From NCBI GenBank assembly GCA_017438745.1, contig JAFRUS010000062.1, forward strand, positions 47,683 to 111,682: DNA of 64,000 nt, given 5' to 3'. Of this stretch, positions 15,255 through 23,700 are shown in pieces. The DNA comes from Oscillospiraceae bacterium (GTDB lineage: Bacteria; Bacillota; Clostridia; Oscillospirales; Ruminococcaceae). The translations under genes were made by a program, and so were the position numbers. Under the pieces are notes generated by a model that searched no databases, was not told the origin of the DNA, and saw only the letters and a list, made by a program, of their open reading frames with translations. Positions within the stretch are counted from its first letter, which is position 1. The number at the start of each line of letters is the position of its first letter.

Positions 15255-18200
15255 TTATCCGAGTATGCCCTTCCACTTTGTTATGAGTTCAGAGCATTTT
15301 TCGAGTTCAGATGATGAAACAGCTTCCTTGAGTTCACCGAATACAGTTTCGTTTTCGCCTGAAAGTTTGAATTTGCTTAAGTTTTCCACTACCTCTTCCA
15401 TGGTAAGTGAATCGAAGTCCTCTATTGCTTCGGCAAGCTTGTCAAGAAGTTCGTTTATCTGACCGCTGTCAGCTTCCTTTTCCTCGTCCTCGTCAGGAAC
15501 GTCAGGGAAGAGATACTTGAGTGATTTTCTGTATCCGCGGTATTCCTCGAGCATAGCTGCGGTCTGTTCGCGGATAAGATCGATGTTTCCTTCGTTACCG
15601 GCCTTCTCCATTTCAGCTGCTACAGCGGAAACGTGTTCTGCACCGATCTGCTTTGAAGTGCTCTTGAGAGCGTGAACTTCGATAGTGTAGTTCTTCCAGT
15701 CCTCGTTGTTGTAGTGATTTTCGATGGAACGTGCTTTCTGTTCGATAGAGCAGAAATACTGTTTCAGTACAGTGAGGAACAGTTTTTCTGTTCCTAGAAG
15801 TGAAAGTGCAAGTTTAACATTAAGTCCTTCTATTTCAAGCGGACCGCTTCGCTGGCCCGGAGCTGCCGGCTTCGGTGCAGGCGGCTTTGGAGCCGGTGCC
15901 GGAGCGGGTGCAGGTGCAGCAGGCTTTGGAACTGGTGCCGGCTGTGGCGCTGGAGCAGGCGCAGGTGCTGCTGCAGGCTGGGAAACCGGAGCAGGCTGTG
16001 GTGCAGGTGCTGCTGGCTGAGAAACCGGTGCTGGTTGTGGCGCAGGAGCAGGAGCCGGTGCAGGTGCTGCAGACTGGGAAACTGGTGCCGGCTGAGGTGA
16101 AGGAGCAGGTGCCGGTTCTGATGCGACAGGCTGAGGGGCAGCTTCCGGAGCAGGTGCTTCAGAATACTGAACATCGGAACTGTCAGAGTAGCCAGCACTT
16201 TCATCAGGCTGTTCTGAAGGGAATGCAGTTGATTCAAGCTCAACTTCCTTGTAGAACGGACCGTTTACCGACATCTCATCTTCAGGATTATCTTTCTGAG
16301 CATTTTCGGAAAGTACTATCTTTTCATGCGGCAGCCATTTCTTCAGCTTTGAAACGATGTCCTTTATTTCGATAGGCTTTGCGACGAAGTCATTAAGACC
16401 TTCGTTAAGGAACATTTCCTTGGCGTTTGCGACAGCATTGGCTGTAAGTGCGATGATCGGAGTATCCTCGTAATCCGGGAAAGTAGTTCTGATCATGTGT
16501 GTTGCTTCGACACCGTCGATTTCCGGCATCATGTGATCCATGAAGATAAGATCGAACTTTGTCTTCTTGATCTTGTCGATAGCATCCTTTGCGCCTGTTG
16601 CTGTATCTATCTGCATATTCAGCGGTTCGAGAAGGCCCTGTGCAACGGTGAGGTTGATGGTGTTGTCGTCGACGATGAGGATATGAGCATCCGGTGCTGT
16701 GAACGGGAAGTCGTCATCCATGAAGTCGGCAAACGCAGCATAGTCTTCACCGATACCGAGGATCGAATAGAGTGAAAGTACATAGATAGGTTTTCTTATA
16801 GTCCGAATATTTACAACATTGAAACGCTTGAGACTCTTTCTGTTTTCAATTACAACGCACTGGAGTTTAGGGTTGTTTGTAACAAAAGCCTGCATTTCCT
16901 TGGTGAACAGGTTTTCCTCGACAAAGAGAAAATCAAAGTCAAGTGAATCCATGTAGTTCTCCTTTTCGAGAACTGCATATGTAACGTTCAGACGTGAAAG
17001 ATCCTTTACGAGCTGCATACAGATGTACATGTTCTGTGAGATAACGGCAGCTGATATTACCTTGTCCGCCTTCGGAACTGACGGTTCCTTGCTTACAATC
17101 TTCTGAGGGATGAAAATAGCGAAGGTACTTCCTACGTTGTACTCACTTTCAACGTCGATAAATCCGCCCATGAGAGTGAGAAGCTGCTGGGTGATCGCAA
17201 GTCCGAGACCTGTACCTTCGATGTTTCGGTTACGCTTGCTGTCGACCTGCTGGAATGATTCGAAGATCTTGTCCAAGTTTTCTTCCTTGATGCCCATACC
17301 GGTATCCATTACCAGTGCCTTGAGCGTACCTTCATTTTCGTTCTTTTTCTTGAATTTAAGACGCAGCTGAACCTGACCCTGTTTTGTGAATTTTACGGCG
17401 TTGGTAAGCAGGTTAATAAGTATCTGCTGTATTCTTACGTTGTCACCGTAGAGCTTGTGCGGGATCTCAGGAGGAGCGTCAACGGTAAATTCGATGTTCT
17501 TGTCGCCTATACGGCTGTTTACCATACTTGCGATATCATTTATCATGGAAAGCGGTTCGTAGGAAACTTCGATGATCTCCATCTTTCCTGATTCGATCTT
17601 GGAAAAGTCAAGAATGTCGTTGATAATAGTGAGCAGGTTTTTGCCTGAGGCTCTTATCTGATGTATAAAGTCACGGGCAGTAGGGGACATCTCCTCACGG
17701 AGAGCCATTTCAGCCATACCGAGAACGGCGTTCATAGGTGTTCTGATCTCATGGCTCATGTTTGCAAGGAAGTCCGATTTCAGTTTTGCACTTTTTTCAA
17801 CTTCGGCGCTGTTTGTCAGCATGTGGTAGTTGTTGTTCGCAATACTTGAAAGAATACCTGCAAGTGTATTGAGTGAAATAGCAGCCTTGTCGATTTCTTC
17901 CTGCGGAAGGACTCTTACCTTTTTGACCGAGTGAACGTAGTCTTCCGGGTCGATGCCAAGTTCTTTTGCCTTTTCCTCAAAAGCAGCGAGATCAGGAGGT
18001 GATGAAAGTACCTGACCTCCGACCATGCTTCCGACCATCTGGCCGTTCGCCATGATCGGCGCTGCAAATTCTATAAGACCGGCGTGGCAGAAGTAAGTAC
18101 ACACGCCCTTGTTTTCTATTGCCATTTCGGCACCGCGCTTGTCGCAGTCCTCGCATCTTCTGCCGCCTTCAGGTGAAACACGCGTCAGTCCTGAACAGAA

Positions 18201-18350
18201 ATCACAGAAGTTTGAGCCGCCTGTAACAGCTACCCCGTATGCATCTGAGATTATACATGCCATACCGGTCATTGATGCAAATGAATCCTGTATTTTCTGA
18301 AGTACATCTATGTCGATGATATCGGTGAGATATACATTATCCACATCCAT
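15255..18350 (-). CDS. PocR-sensor hybrid histidine kinase with receiver and HPt domains
   Basis: 1031 residues, no membrane helix. Domains in order are as follows. PocR sensor (10-175) has the Cys set CDFC (49-52), CEDC (66-69) and CTYFC (84-88). HisKA has His200 in MSHEIRTPMN. The HATPase has an N-box at NLLTNAVKF (about 313-321), with DTGMGI and GTGLGL. A degenerate receiver-like segment (430-540) lacks the acceptor Asp. A true receiver has Asp605 in IFMDHMMPEIDG. A Pro/Ala linker of about 105 residues (731-835) follows, then HPt with His893 in VHALKST, and a further helical tail (950-1031). PocR domains in other systems sense small organic molecules or c-di-GMP-linked signals; the ligand here is unknown. 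It is in an operon with the two flanking response regulator genes. Confidence 0.92.
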   Translation of the reverse strand: MDVDNVYLTDIIDIDVLQKIQDSFASMTGMACIISDAYGVAVTGGSNFCDFCSGLTRVSPEGGRRCEDCDKRGAEMAIENKGVCTYFCHAGLIEFAAPIMANGQMVGSMVGGQVLSSPPDLAAFEEKAKELGIDPEDYVHSVKKVRVLPQEEIDKAAISLNTLAGILSSIANNNYHMLTNSAEVEKSAKLKSDFLANMSHEIRTPMNAVLGMAEMALREEMSPTARDFIHQIRASGKNLLTIINDILDFSKIESGKMEIIEVSYEPLSMINDIASMVNSRIGDKNIEFTVDAPPEIPHKLYGDNVRIQQILINLLTNAVKFTKQGQVQLRLKFKKKNENEGTLKALVMDTGMGIKEENLDKIFESFQQVDSKRNRNIEGTGLGLAITQQLLTLMGGFIDVESEYNVGSTFAIFIPQKIVSKEPSVPKADKVISAAVISQNMYICMQLVKDLSRLNVTYAVLEKENYMDSLDFDFLFVEENLFTKEMQAFVTNNPKLQCVVIENRKSLKRFNVVNIRTIRKPIYVLSLYSILGIGEDYAAFADFMDDDFPFTAPDAHILIVDDNTINLTVAQGLLEPLNMQIDTATGAKDAIDKIKKTKFDLIFMDHMMPEIDGVEATHMIRTTFPDYEDTPIIALTANAVANAKEMFLNEGLNDFVAKPIEIKDIVSKLKKWLPHEKIVLSENAQKDNPEDEMSVNGPFYKEVELESTAFPSEQPDESAGYSDSSDVQYSEAPAPEAAPQPVASEPAPAPSPQPAPVSQSAAPAPAPAPAPQPAPVSQPAAPAPQPAPVSQPAAAPAPAPAPQPAPVPKPAAPAPAPAPAPKPPAPKPAAPGQRSGPLEIEGLNVKLALSLLGTEKLFLTVLKQYFCSIEQKARSIENHYNNEDWKNYTIEVHALKSTSKQIGAEHVSAVAAEMEKAGNEGNIDLIREQTAAMLEEYRGYRKSLKYLFPDVPDEDEEKEADSGQINELLDKLAEAIEDFDSLTMEEVVENLSKFKLSGENETVFGELKEAVSSSELEKCSELITKWKGILG

Positions 18351-18375
18351 TATAAAAAATCCCCTTTCCCTTTGG

Positions 18376-19338
18376 TTATCTGATCAGGCTGTAAATGCTT
18401 GAAAACAGTTTTTCCATATTTATCGGTTTAAGTACATATCCCTGAGGTTTTAAAGACATTACTTCCTGTATTTTCTTGCGGTCTGAAACCCCTGTCAGGA
18501 AAACGATCGGCGTGGATGCCGCATTCGGAATTTTCCTGAGCCGCTGAAATACCTGAGGACCGTTTTCTCCCGGCATTTCGTAATCCAGAAGTATAAGGTC
18601 AACGGTCTTGGTCTCGAAATATTTGTCTATAAGATCTGCGTTGAGCATCGTGGTTATGTTGAAAAACTCACTGCAGGCGCTCTTGATAAGACGAAGAATG
18701 TTCTTGTCATCGTCGATAACAAGAATGTTTGCCTTTGAGTTCTTGACGTTAGGCTCGTCGATGATCTTGTCAGGCGGTATTTCCGGTACATTCTTTTTCG
18801 GTGCCGGCGGTGGCGGCGGAGCCGGAGCTGCTTCTTTAACTGGTTCAGGAGCTGCTGCCGGCTGTGGTGCAGCAGGCTGAACGGCCTTTGGAGTTGAAAT
18901 AACTGAGATAGGTCTCGGTCCGGAAGAAGCGGTGCTTGCCTGTCTTGTCTGGACAGGAGCTGATGCCTGTTTTGCCTTGACTGTCTTTACTATTTCGGTT
19001 ATCATGACATCTGAAGCAGTGCTCTGCGGTAATATGAGATCCGGTTTCTGCGGAAGTCTTTCGAGCATTTTGCAGACATTTTCATCTGCCACAGCGACTA
19101 TCGGAACATTTCCGAAGTCGTGGCTGCTTTTTAAAGCGCGCATCTGTGTTACCAGCGGACCGCACTGTGCCCCCTCGTTGAAATATACATAAGCTTCAGG
19201 CTTGAAAAGCTTGAAGTGGTTAGCTATATCATCAAGGCAGTCCGATGTACTCAGGCAGTCAAATACCTGTGATGTCTGCTTGAAAAAATCACTTATAACA
19301 CTGTTATGTTTGGAATTTAACAGTATTCTGAATTTCAT
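18376..19338 (-). CDS. Response regulator with pseudo-receiver and C-terminal receiver
   Basis: 320 residues from ATG 19338, behind AGAGGGATTAACC; a longer reading adds 13 residues. Residues 1-125 have receiver-like alternation but no acidic pocket. A Pro/Ala linker follows (about 150-205, PAPPPPPAPKK), very like the linker of the kinase next to it. The C-terminal receiver (about 205-320) is intact: VIDDDKN, LILLDYEMPGENG (acceptor Asp), FLTGVS and YVLKPIN. It has no DNA-binding or enzyme domain, so it probably works by phosphate transfer or protein contact. First gene of the relay operon, 25 bases before the kinase gene. Confidence 0.85.
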   Translation of the reverse strand: MKFRILLNSKHNSVISDFFKQTSQVFDCLSTSDCLDDIANHFKLFKPEAYVYFNEGAQCGPLVTQMRALKSSHDFGNVPIVAVADENVCKMLERLPQKPDLILPQSTASDVMITEIVKTVKAKQASAPVQTRQASTASSGPRPISVISTPKAVQPAAPQPAAAPEPVKEAAPAPPPPPAPKKNVPEIPPDKIIDEPNVKNSKANILVIDDDKNILRLIKSACSEFFNITTMLNADLIDKYFETKTVDLILLDYEMPGENGPQVFQRLRKIPNAASTPIVFLTGVSDRKKIQEVMSLKPQGYVLKPINMEKLFSSIYSLIR

Positions 19339-19490
19339 GGTTAATCCCTCTTTCCCCAGGTCTGCGCCGTGAGCCACTGACGCAGTATCCGTCTTTCTGT
19401 AAATTAAATTATATCACAAAGTTGAACAAAAATCAACGGTATTAGAATGAGAAAATTGTCGTCTTGTATTAGTAGAAATAATGATAAAAC

Positions 19491-19562
19491 CGGCAATGCC
19501 GGATTTCCGGCGGAAGGGGGAGGCGGGGCTTCGCCCCGTTCCCCGACGCTGATATGCGTCTG
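19491..19562. repeat. Hairpin repeats in inverted orientation
   Basis: CCGGCAATGCCGG (19491-19503), CGGGGCTTCGCCCCG (19524-19538, the reverse of module 2) and GACGC/TGCGTC around TGATA lie in the gap upstream of the relay operon. A minus-strand copy of the composite repeat is the likely origin. Confidence 0.7.
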
Positions 19563-19568
19563 TAAACT

Positions 19569-19605
19569 AAAAAGCACGTCTCCTGTCTGTGAAGGAGACG
19601 TGCTT
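19569..19605 (-). terminator. Terminator of the O-antigen-ligase-like gene
   Basis: AAGCACGTCTCC pairs with GGAGACGTGCTT. On the minus strand the stem is followed by TTTTAG. Confidence 0.8.
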
Positions 19606-19636
19606 GCGGTGAACACACTGGTAAGTGCGGTCGTAA

Positions 19637-21055
19637 TTATTTTTCTTCTTTAAATGTTGCACAGCATGTTCCGAGCATGAACCAGATGAATGGTGTTACT
19701 GTTGCTGTGCTGTTGGTGATAACGGCTGTTGCTGTGTAGAGTACGGCAATAACTGCTGCCGATCTGAATACCCAGCTTTTGTTCTTTGCTGCAGATACTA
19801 CACCGTTTGCTGCGGAGCAGAAGAACGCTGCTGCAACTGAAACAGCGGCCGGAATGCCATAAGTAGCTGCGTAGTAGAGGTATTCGTTGTACGGACGGTC
19901 AACTGAAAGCGGAACGTCGTTGATCGAGCCTTTTCTCTGGAGGAAAATGAAGGCGTCAGGACCGATTCCTGTTACCGGGAACTGCTTAATTATGTCATAT
20001 GCTTTTCCCCAGAGGTAAGGATAAACTTCACCTAAACTGTGGATGTTTATGGCACCTTCAATACTTGTGGAATACTGTCCGAAAGCAGCTATTCTTGTAC
20101 ATCCGTCCTGCCAGATGACCTCACCGTCATAAACTGCGAAACCTTTTATTATGATCAGTGCAGCGGCTGCTGCAAGTCCTGTGAACATGAGGAGAAGTGT
20201 TGAACTTTCCTTGTTTCCTGATTTTCTGTTTCTGAAGTGATCGGCAAGAACTGCAGCTACAATCACGATGATGCTTATGTATCCGAGAAGCGTCTGTGTT
20301 TTGGTGAGGCAAAATGCTGAACCGAGGATGGCCGCTTTGTGGATGAATGAGAAGACTTTTGACTTGTCATTTGATGCCGAGAAAACTGATACTGCAAGTC
20401 CGCAGGCCATAAAAGCAGCAAGATATGCCGGACTTCCGGTTGTGCCGCTTGGGAGCATTATCGGCTGCATGATATACGGCACTTTGTAGTAGAATGAAGG
20501 GAAAGAAGATATGAACTGAAGTCCTGACCAGATACTCTGCAGAACAGTGATGACTGAGAATACACGGAAAATGTTTCTTACCGTAGTCTCCTTGTTTATT
20601 GTCATGCTTCCGAGAAATATGAACAGGTAGCTTAGGTATACCATAAGACCTTCATATCTGCCGTATCGGAAACCAAGGAATGCGTTGTAATCCTGTACTG
20701 TAGTCATCGCATTTACGTATGAGATGTACATACATACCGCAAGTACAAGTGCGATGACAGATGCAACTATCTGTTTTTTGCTCAGTGTCTGCTTTATGAA
20801 CGCGATTATGAAGATGCTTATCGCAAGAATACCGGTGATACCGAGAGAGACTGAGGGTACGATCTTCCAGTCGTATGTTGCAACGGTGATCTTTCCCTTT
20901 GACATAAGTTCTGCCACTGCTGACAGAACAAATATCAGTGAGAATCCGATTGTGAACATTACAGATGCCAGTTTGTTGAACTGATCATTTGTCATGTTCA
21001 GGATGAAGTTAGACTTTTCAGTGGTCCCGAATATGGTTTTATGTGTTTTAGCCAT
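19637..21055 (-). CDS. O-antigen ligase/polymerase-like membrane protein (Wzy_C type)
   Basis: 472 residues with about 11-12 hydrophobic helices. The C-terminal periplasmic-loop signature of the Wzy_C family is present (ITGIGPDAFIFLQR-like, read here as VTGIGPDAFIF, then RPYNEYLYYAATYGIPA). Family members join or polymerise lipid-linked glycans; in Gram-positives they build wall teichoic acid, capsule or glycoprotein glycans. No glycosyltransferase is adjacent, so its substrate is open. It begins 78 bases downstream of rny, separated by a weak hairpin, so readthrough from rny is possible. Confidence 0.82.
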   Translation of the reverse strand: MAKTHKTIFGTTEKSNFILNMTNDQFNKLASVMFTIGFSLIFVLSAVAELMSKGKITVATYDWKIVPSVSLGITGILAISIFIIAFIKQTLSKKQIVASVIALVLAVCMYISYVNAMTTVQDYNAFLGFRYGRYEGLMVYLSYLFIFLGSMTINKETTVRNIFRVFSVITVLQSIWSGLQFISSFPSFYYKVPYIMQPIMLPSGTTGSPAYLAAFMACGLAVSVFSASNDKSKVFSFIHKAAILGSAFCLTKTQTLLGYISIIVIVAAVLADHFRNRKSGNKESSTLLLMFTGLAAAAALIIIKGFAVYDGEVIWQDGCTRIAAFGQYSTSIEGAINIHSLGEVYPYLWGKAYDIIKQFPVTGIGPDAFIFLQRKGSINDVPLSVDRPYNEYLYYAATYGIPAAVSVAAAFFCSAANGVVSAAKNKSWVFRSAAVIAVLYTATAVITNSTATVTPFIWFMLGTCCATFKEEK

Positions 21056-21095
21056 ATGATTAAATTCCTTTCACAAAATCTGCCTTTATAAAGAG

Positions 21096-21125
21096 TTACC
21101 CTACTCAGAGGGTGAGTAGGGTAAC
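21096..21125 (-). terminator. Weak terminator or processing hairpin after rny
   Basis: TTACCCTACTCA pairs with TGAGTAGGGTAA. The following bases on the minus strand are CTCTTTATAAA, a poor T-run, so termination may be partial. Confidence 0.5.
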
Positions 21126-21133
21126 GAAGGATC

Positions 21134-22732
21134 TTATTTTGCGTATTCGATTGCTCTGCTTTCGCGGATGAGGTTGACCTTGATCTGACCCGGATATTCC
21201 ATTTCGTCTTCAATACGCTTAACGATGTCTCTTGCAACAAGAACCATCTTTTCATCGTTGATGACTTCAGGAAGAACCATGATTCTGACTTCACGGCCGG
21301 CCTGTACTGCAAAGCACTTTTCAACTCCGTCGTATGATGAGCAGATCTCTTCGAGCTTTTCAAGTCTCTTGATGTAGCTTTCGTAGTTTTCGCATCTTGC
21401 ACCAGGTCTTGCAGCTGAGATAGCATCTGCAGCCTGTACGATACATGCGATGACTGTCTGCGGTTCAACGTCGTTGTGGTGAGCCTCAACAGCGTGGATA
21501 ACTTCATTGCTTTCCTTGTACTTCTTACATACATCCACACCGATCTGTACGTGTGAGCCTTCGATCTCGGAGGTAAGAGCCTTACCGATATCGTGGAGAA
21601 GACCAGCACGTCTTGCGAGGTTTGCGTCAACGCCAAGCTCTGAGGCAAGTATACCTGCGAGCTGTGCGACTTCGATCGAATGATTGAGAACGTTCTGACG
21701 ATAGCTTGTACGGAACTTGAGACGTCCGATAAGCTTTACAAGATCGTGGTTGATGTTGTGAACGTTTGTTTCGAGAAGAGCACGTTCACCTTCCTGCTTG
21801 ATCTTGTGTTCAACTTCTCTTTTTGCCTTTTCTACCATCTCTTCGATTCTTGTAGGATGGATTCGGCCGTCTGAGATAAGTTTTTCAAGAGCTATTCTTG
21901 CAATTTCACGTCTTACCTGGTCGAAACATGAAAGTGTGATAGCTTCCGGAGTATCGTCGATTATAAGGTCAACACCTGTAAGAGTTTCAAGTGTTCTTAT
22001 GTTACGTCCCTCACGGCCGATTATGCGGCCCTTCATCTCGTCGTTAGGAAGTGCTACAACTGAGATGGATGATTCTGAAACCTGGTCTGCCGCACACTTT
22101 GCAATTGCAAGTGAGATAAGGCTTCTTGCCTTTTCATCGCAGCAGTCCTTTATCTGCTGTTCGTAAGCAGATACCTTAAGTGCTTTTTCATGAACAAGTT
22201 CTGTTTCAAGCTGTGAAATAATATAGTCCTTAGCCTGCTCGCGGGTGAATTCAGATATCTTTTCAAGAATGTCCATCTGGCTTTTCTTGATAGATTCAGC
22301 TTCATTAAGCTTTTCTTCAGCTGATTTGATCTTGCTCTGAAGAAGTTCTTCCTTGCGTTCAAGGTTGTCGTTCTTCTTGTCGAGGTTTTCTTCCTTCTGC
22401 TGGATCCTGCGTTCCTGACGTGAGATCTCGCTTCTGCGTTCCTTGATTTCCTTTTCAGTTTCGCTTTTGAGCTTGTAGATCTCGTCCTTTGCTTCTACGA
22501 GAGCTGCTCTTTTGCAGTTTTCGCTTTCTGCTTTTGCACTCTCGATCATTCTGGAAGCTTCGCGTCTGATCTTGTCTGCTTCCTGTTCAGCTGAGCCTAT
22601 AGCCGCTTCTGCCTGCTGCTGTCTGTAGAGGATACCTTTCTGGAAACTTTGCTTTCCGTAAAAATAAGCTCCGGCTGCAGCACCGGCCGCACAAGCAATA
22701 ATAGCAATAATAATAACTATTCCTATGCTCAT
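21134..22732 (-). CDS. rny: Ribonuclease Y
   Basis: 532 residues from ATG 22732, with AAAGGAGG 13 bases upstream; the in-frame GTG at 22756 contains the ribosome site itself. The domain order is standard: N-terminal membrane helix ([20 protein letters not shown]), long coiled coil (about 30-200), KH domain ([20 protein letters not shown]), HD domain with metal-binding His-Asp ([13 protein letters not shown]) and a C-terminal domain ending [14 protein letters not shown]. It starts mRNA decay at the membrane. The promoter at 23151-23179 gives an unusually long leader of about 410 bases. Confidence 0.96.
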   Translation of the reverse strand: MSIGIVIIIAIIACAAGAAAGAYFYGKQSFQKGILYRQQQAEAAIGSAEQEADKIRREASRMIESAKAESENCKRAALVEAKDEIYKLKSETEKEIKERRSEISRQERRIQQKEENLDKKNDNLERKEELLQSKIKSAEEKLNEAESIKKSQMDILEKISEFTREQAKDYIISQLETELVHEKALKVSAYEQQIKDCCDEKARSLISLAIAKCAADQVSESSISVVALPNDEMKGRIIGREGRNIRTLETLTGVDLIIDDTPEAITLSCFDQVRREIARIALEKLISDGRIHPTRIEEMVEKAKREVEHKIKQEGERALLETNVHNINHDLVKLIGRLKFRTSYRQNVLNHSIEVAQLAGILASELGVDANLARRAGLLHDIGKALTSEIEGSHVQIGVDVCKKYKESNEVIHAVEAHHNDVEPQTVIACIVQAADAISAARPGARCENYESYIKRLEKLEEICSSYDGVEKCFAVQAGREVRIMVLPEVINDEKMVLVARDIVKRIEDEMEYPGQIKVNLIRESRAIEYAK

Positions 22733-22756
22733 GGGAAAATTATTTCCTCCTTTCAC

Positions 22757-23150
22757 CGGTAAATATTAAATTGTTTTCGTAAAACGCTTACCTGTAAAAG
22801 TCAAAAATATTCAGTTTTAAACCGTACCGTGTACGAAGAAAGATTCTGACTTACACCTTTGCTGACTTCTTCAGCCCATACTTATGTCAGATCTTCTTTA
22901 AAAATTTTCAAAAAATGTAGATATATAAAATTATATATAAATTAAAATGAGAAAAATATATAAAGTTGTGTATTATATATAAATTTTAAGAAATTTATGC
23001 GTATCTGTAAGATTAAAATAATATATTTTGACCACGGACAGCGTTTAATTAAATCGCTTTTTTAAGCGAAAGTAATTGTTGATGCATTGGCTAATAGTAA
23101 ATGAAAAATATAATTTTTGATTTACTAAAATAAATAAATGCAATACTTCT
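22757..23150 (-). other. AT-rich 5' leader of rny, no gene seen
   Basis: About 390 bases between the rny start and its promoter. It holds an AT-rich stretch (22917-23035), a short GCTGAAGAAGTCAGC hairpin and a TCGCTT/AAGCGA stem near 23053-23072. I find no ORF with a ribosome site here and no known riboswitch class. Confidence 0.5.
23095..23127. repeat. Copy of the TAGTAAA palindrome repeat
   Basis: An imperfect 33-base palindrome with arms TAGTAAATGAAAAATA and TTTTTGATTTACTA. It is preceded by GCATTGGCTAA, which matches GCATATCGGCTAA before the perfect copy at 7113-7144. It lies within the rny leader. Confidence 0.75.
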
Positions 23151-23179
23151 ATTGTACTTCTTTTTGATGAAGATGTCAA
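23151..23179 (-). promoter_or_regulatory. Promoter of rny
   Basis: On the minus strand TTGACA (23174-23179), 17 bases, TACAAT (23151-23156). Confidence 0.65.
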
Positions 23180-23266
23180 TAGATTTTTCATATATCGTAA
23201 GCTTGCACTAATAGCTTTGGAGGGCAGAACAGAGGAAAAATGCGTGACATGATATTCAAAAAACTA

Positions 23267-23294
23267 TTGACATTTATTTTTTTTCGGTTATAAT
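23267..23294 (+). promoter_or_regulatory. Promoter of thrS
   Basis: TTGACA (23267-23272), 16 bases, TATAAT (23289-23294), about 30 bases before the T-box leader and divergent from the rny promoter. Confidence 0.75.
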
Positions 23295-23321
23295 TAGAAT
23301 ATACGTAAAATCGAATACGTT

Positions 23322-23588
23322 AAAATGATGACGAGGAAAGCCTTGCAAGGCGTTTTGATCTTTTACAGAGAGTTTTCCGTAAGCTGAGAGCGAAAACATG
23401 ATCTGTCTGCACGGACACCGTCCTCCGAGTGCGTTTAATACACGCCGGATGTTCACCGTTACAGGAACATACACGAGATACAGATCGTCTGTACCTGATA
23501 AGAACGTGTTATCAGGAGAGGTCTGTGAAAAAGGGTGGAACCGCATTTTAAGTGCCCCTTCAGAAGTTTTTCTGAAGGGGCTTTTTTT
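23322..23588 (+). promoter_or_regulatory. T-box riboswitch of thrS with terminator
   Basis: Tandem marks of a T-box leader are present: distal stem I AGAGAG ... GCTGAGAGCGAAAAC (23367-23397 region), the T-box proper AGGGTGGAACCGC (23532-23544), and a terminator GCCCCTTCAGAA/TTCTGAAGGGGC with a T-run (23554-23588). Uncharged tRNA-Thr should pair at the specifier and at the T-box bulge and favour the antiterminator. An ACC codon in GGACACCGTCC (near 23415) is my candidate specifier, but I did not fold stem I. Confidence 0.93.
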
Positions 23589-23659
23589 AACTCTGATTTA
23601 TTTATAAATCAGAGTTGGGGATTCTCCTATCCCGCAGATCCGGCGAAGACGGATCTGCG
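23589..23659. repeat. Composite hairpin repeat lacking module 2
   Basis: Module 1 (ACTCTGATTTAT and its complement, 23589-23616), a short GGGGATTCTCCTATCCC linker, then module 3 (CGCAGATCCGGCGAAGACGG..., 23633-23659). It is inserted between the T-box terminator and the thrS start and would be transcribed on antitermination. Confidence 0.8.
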
Positions 23660-23700
23660 TTTCCATAGTTTAAAATGATTTACGAAAGGAACTGATTACA

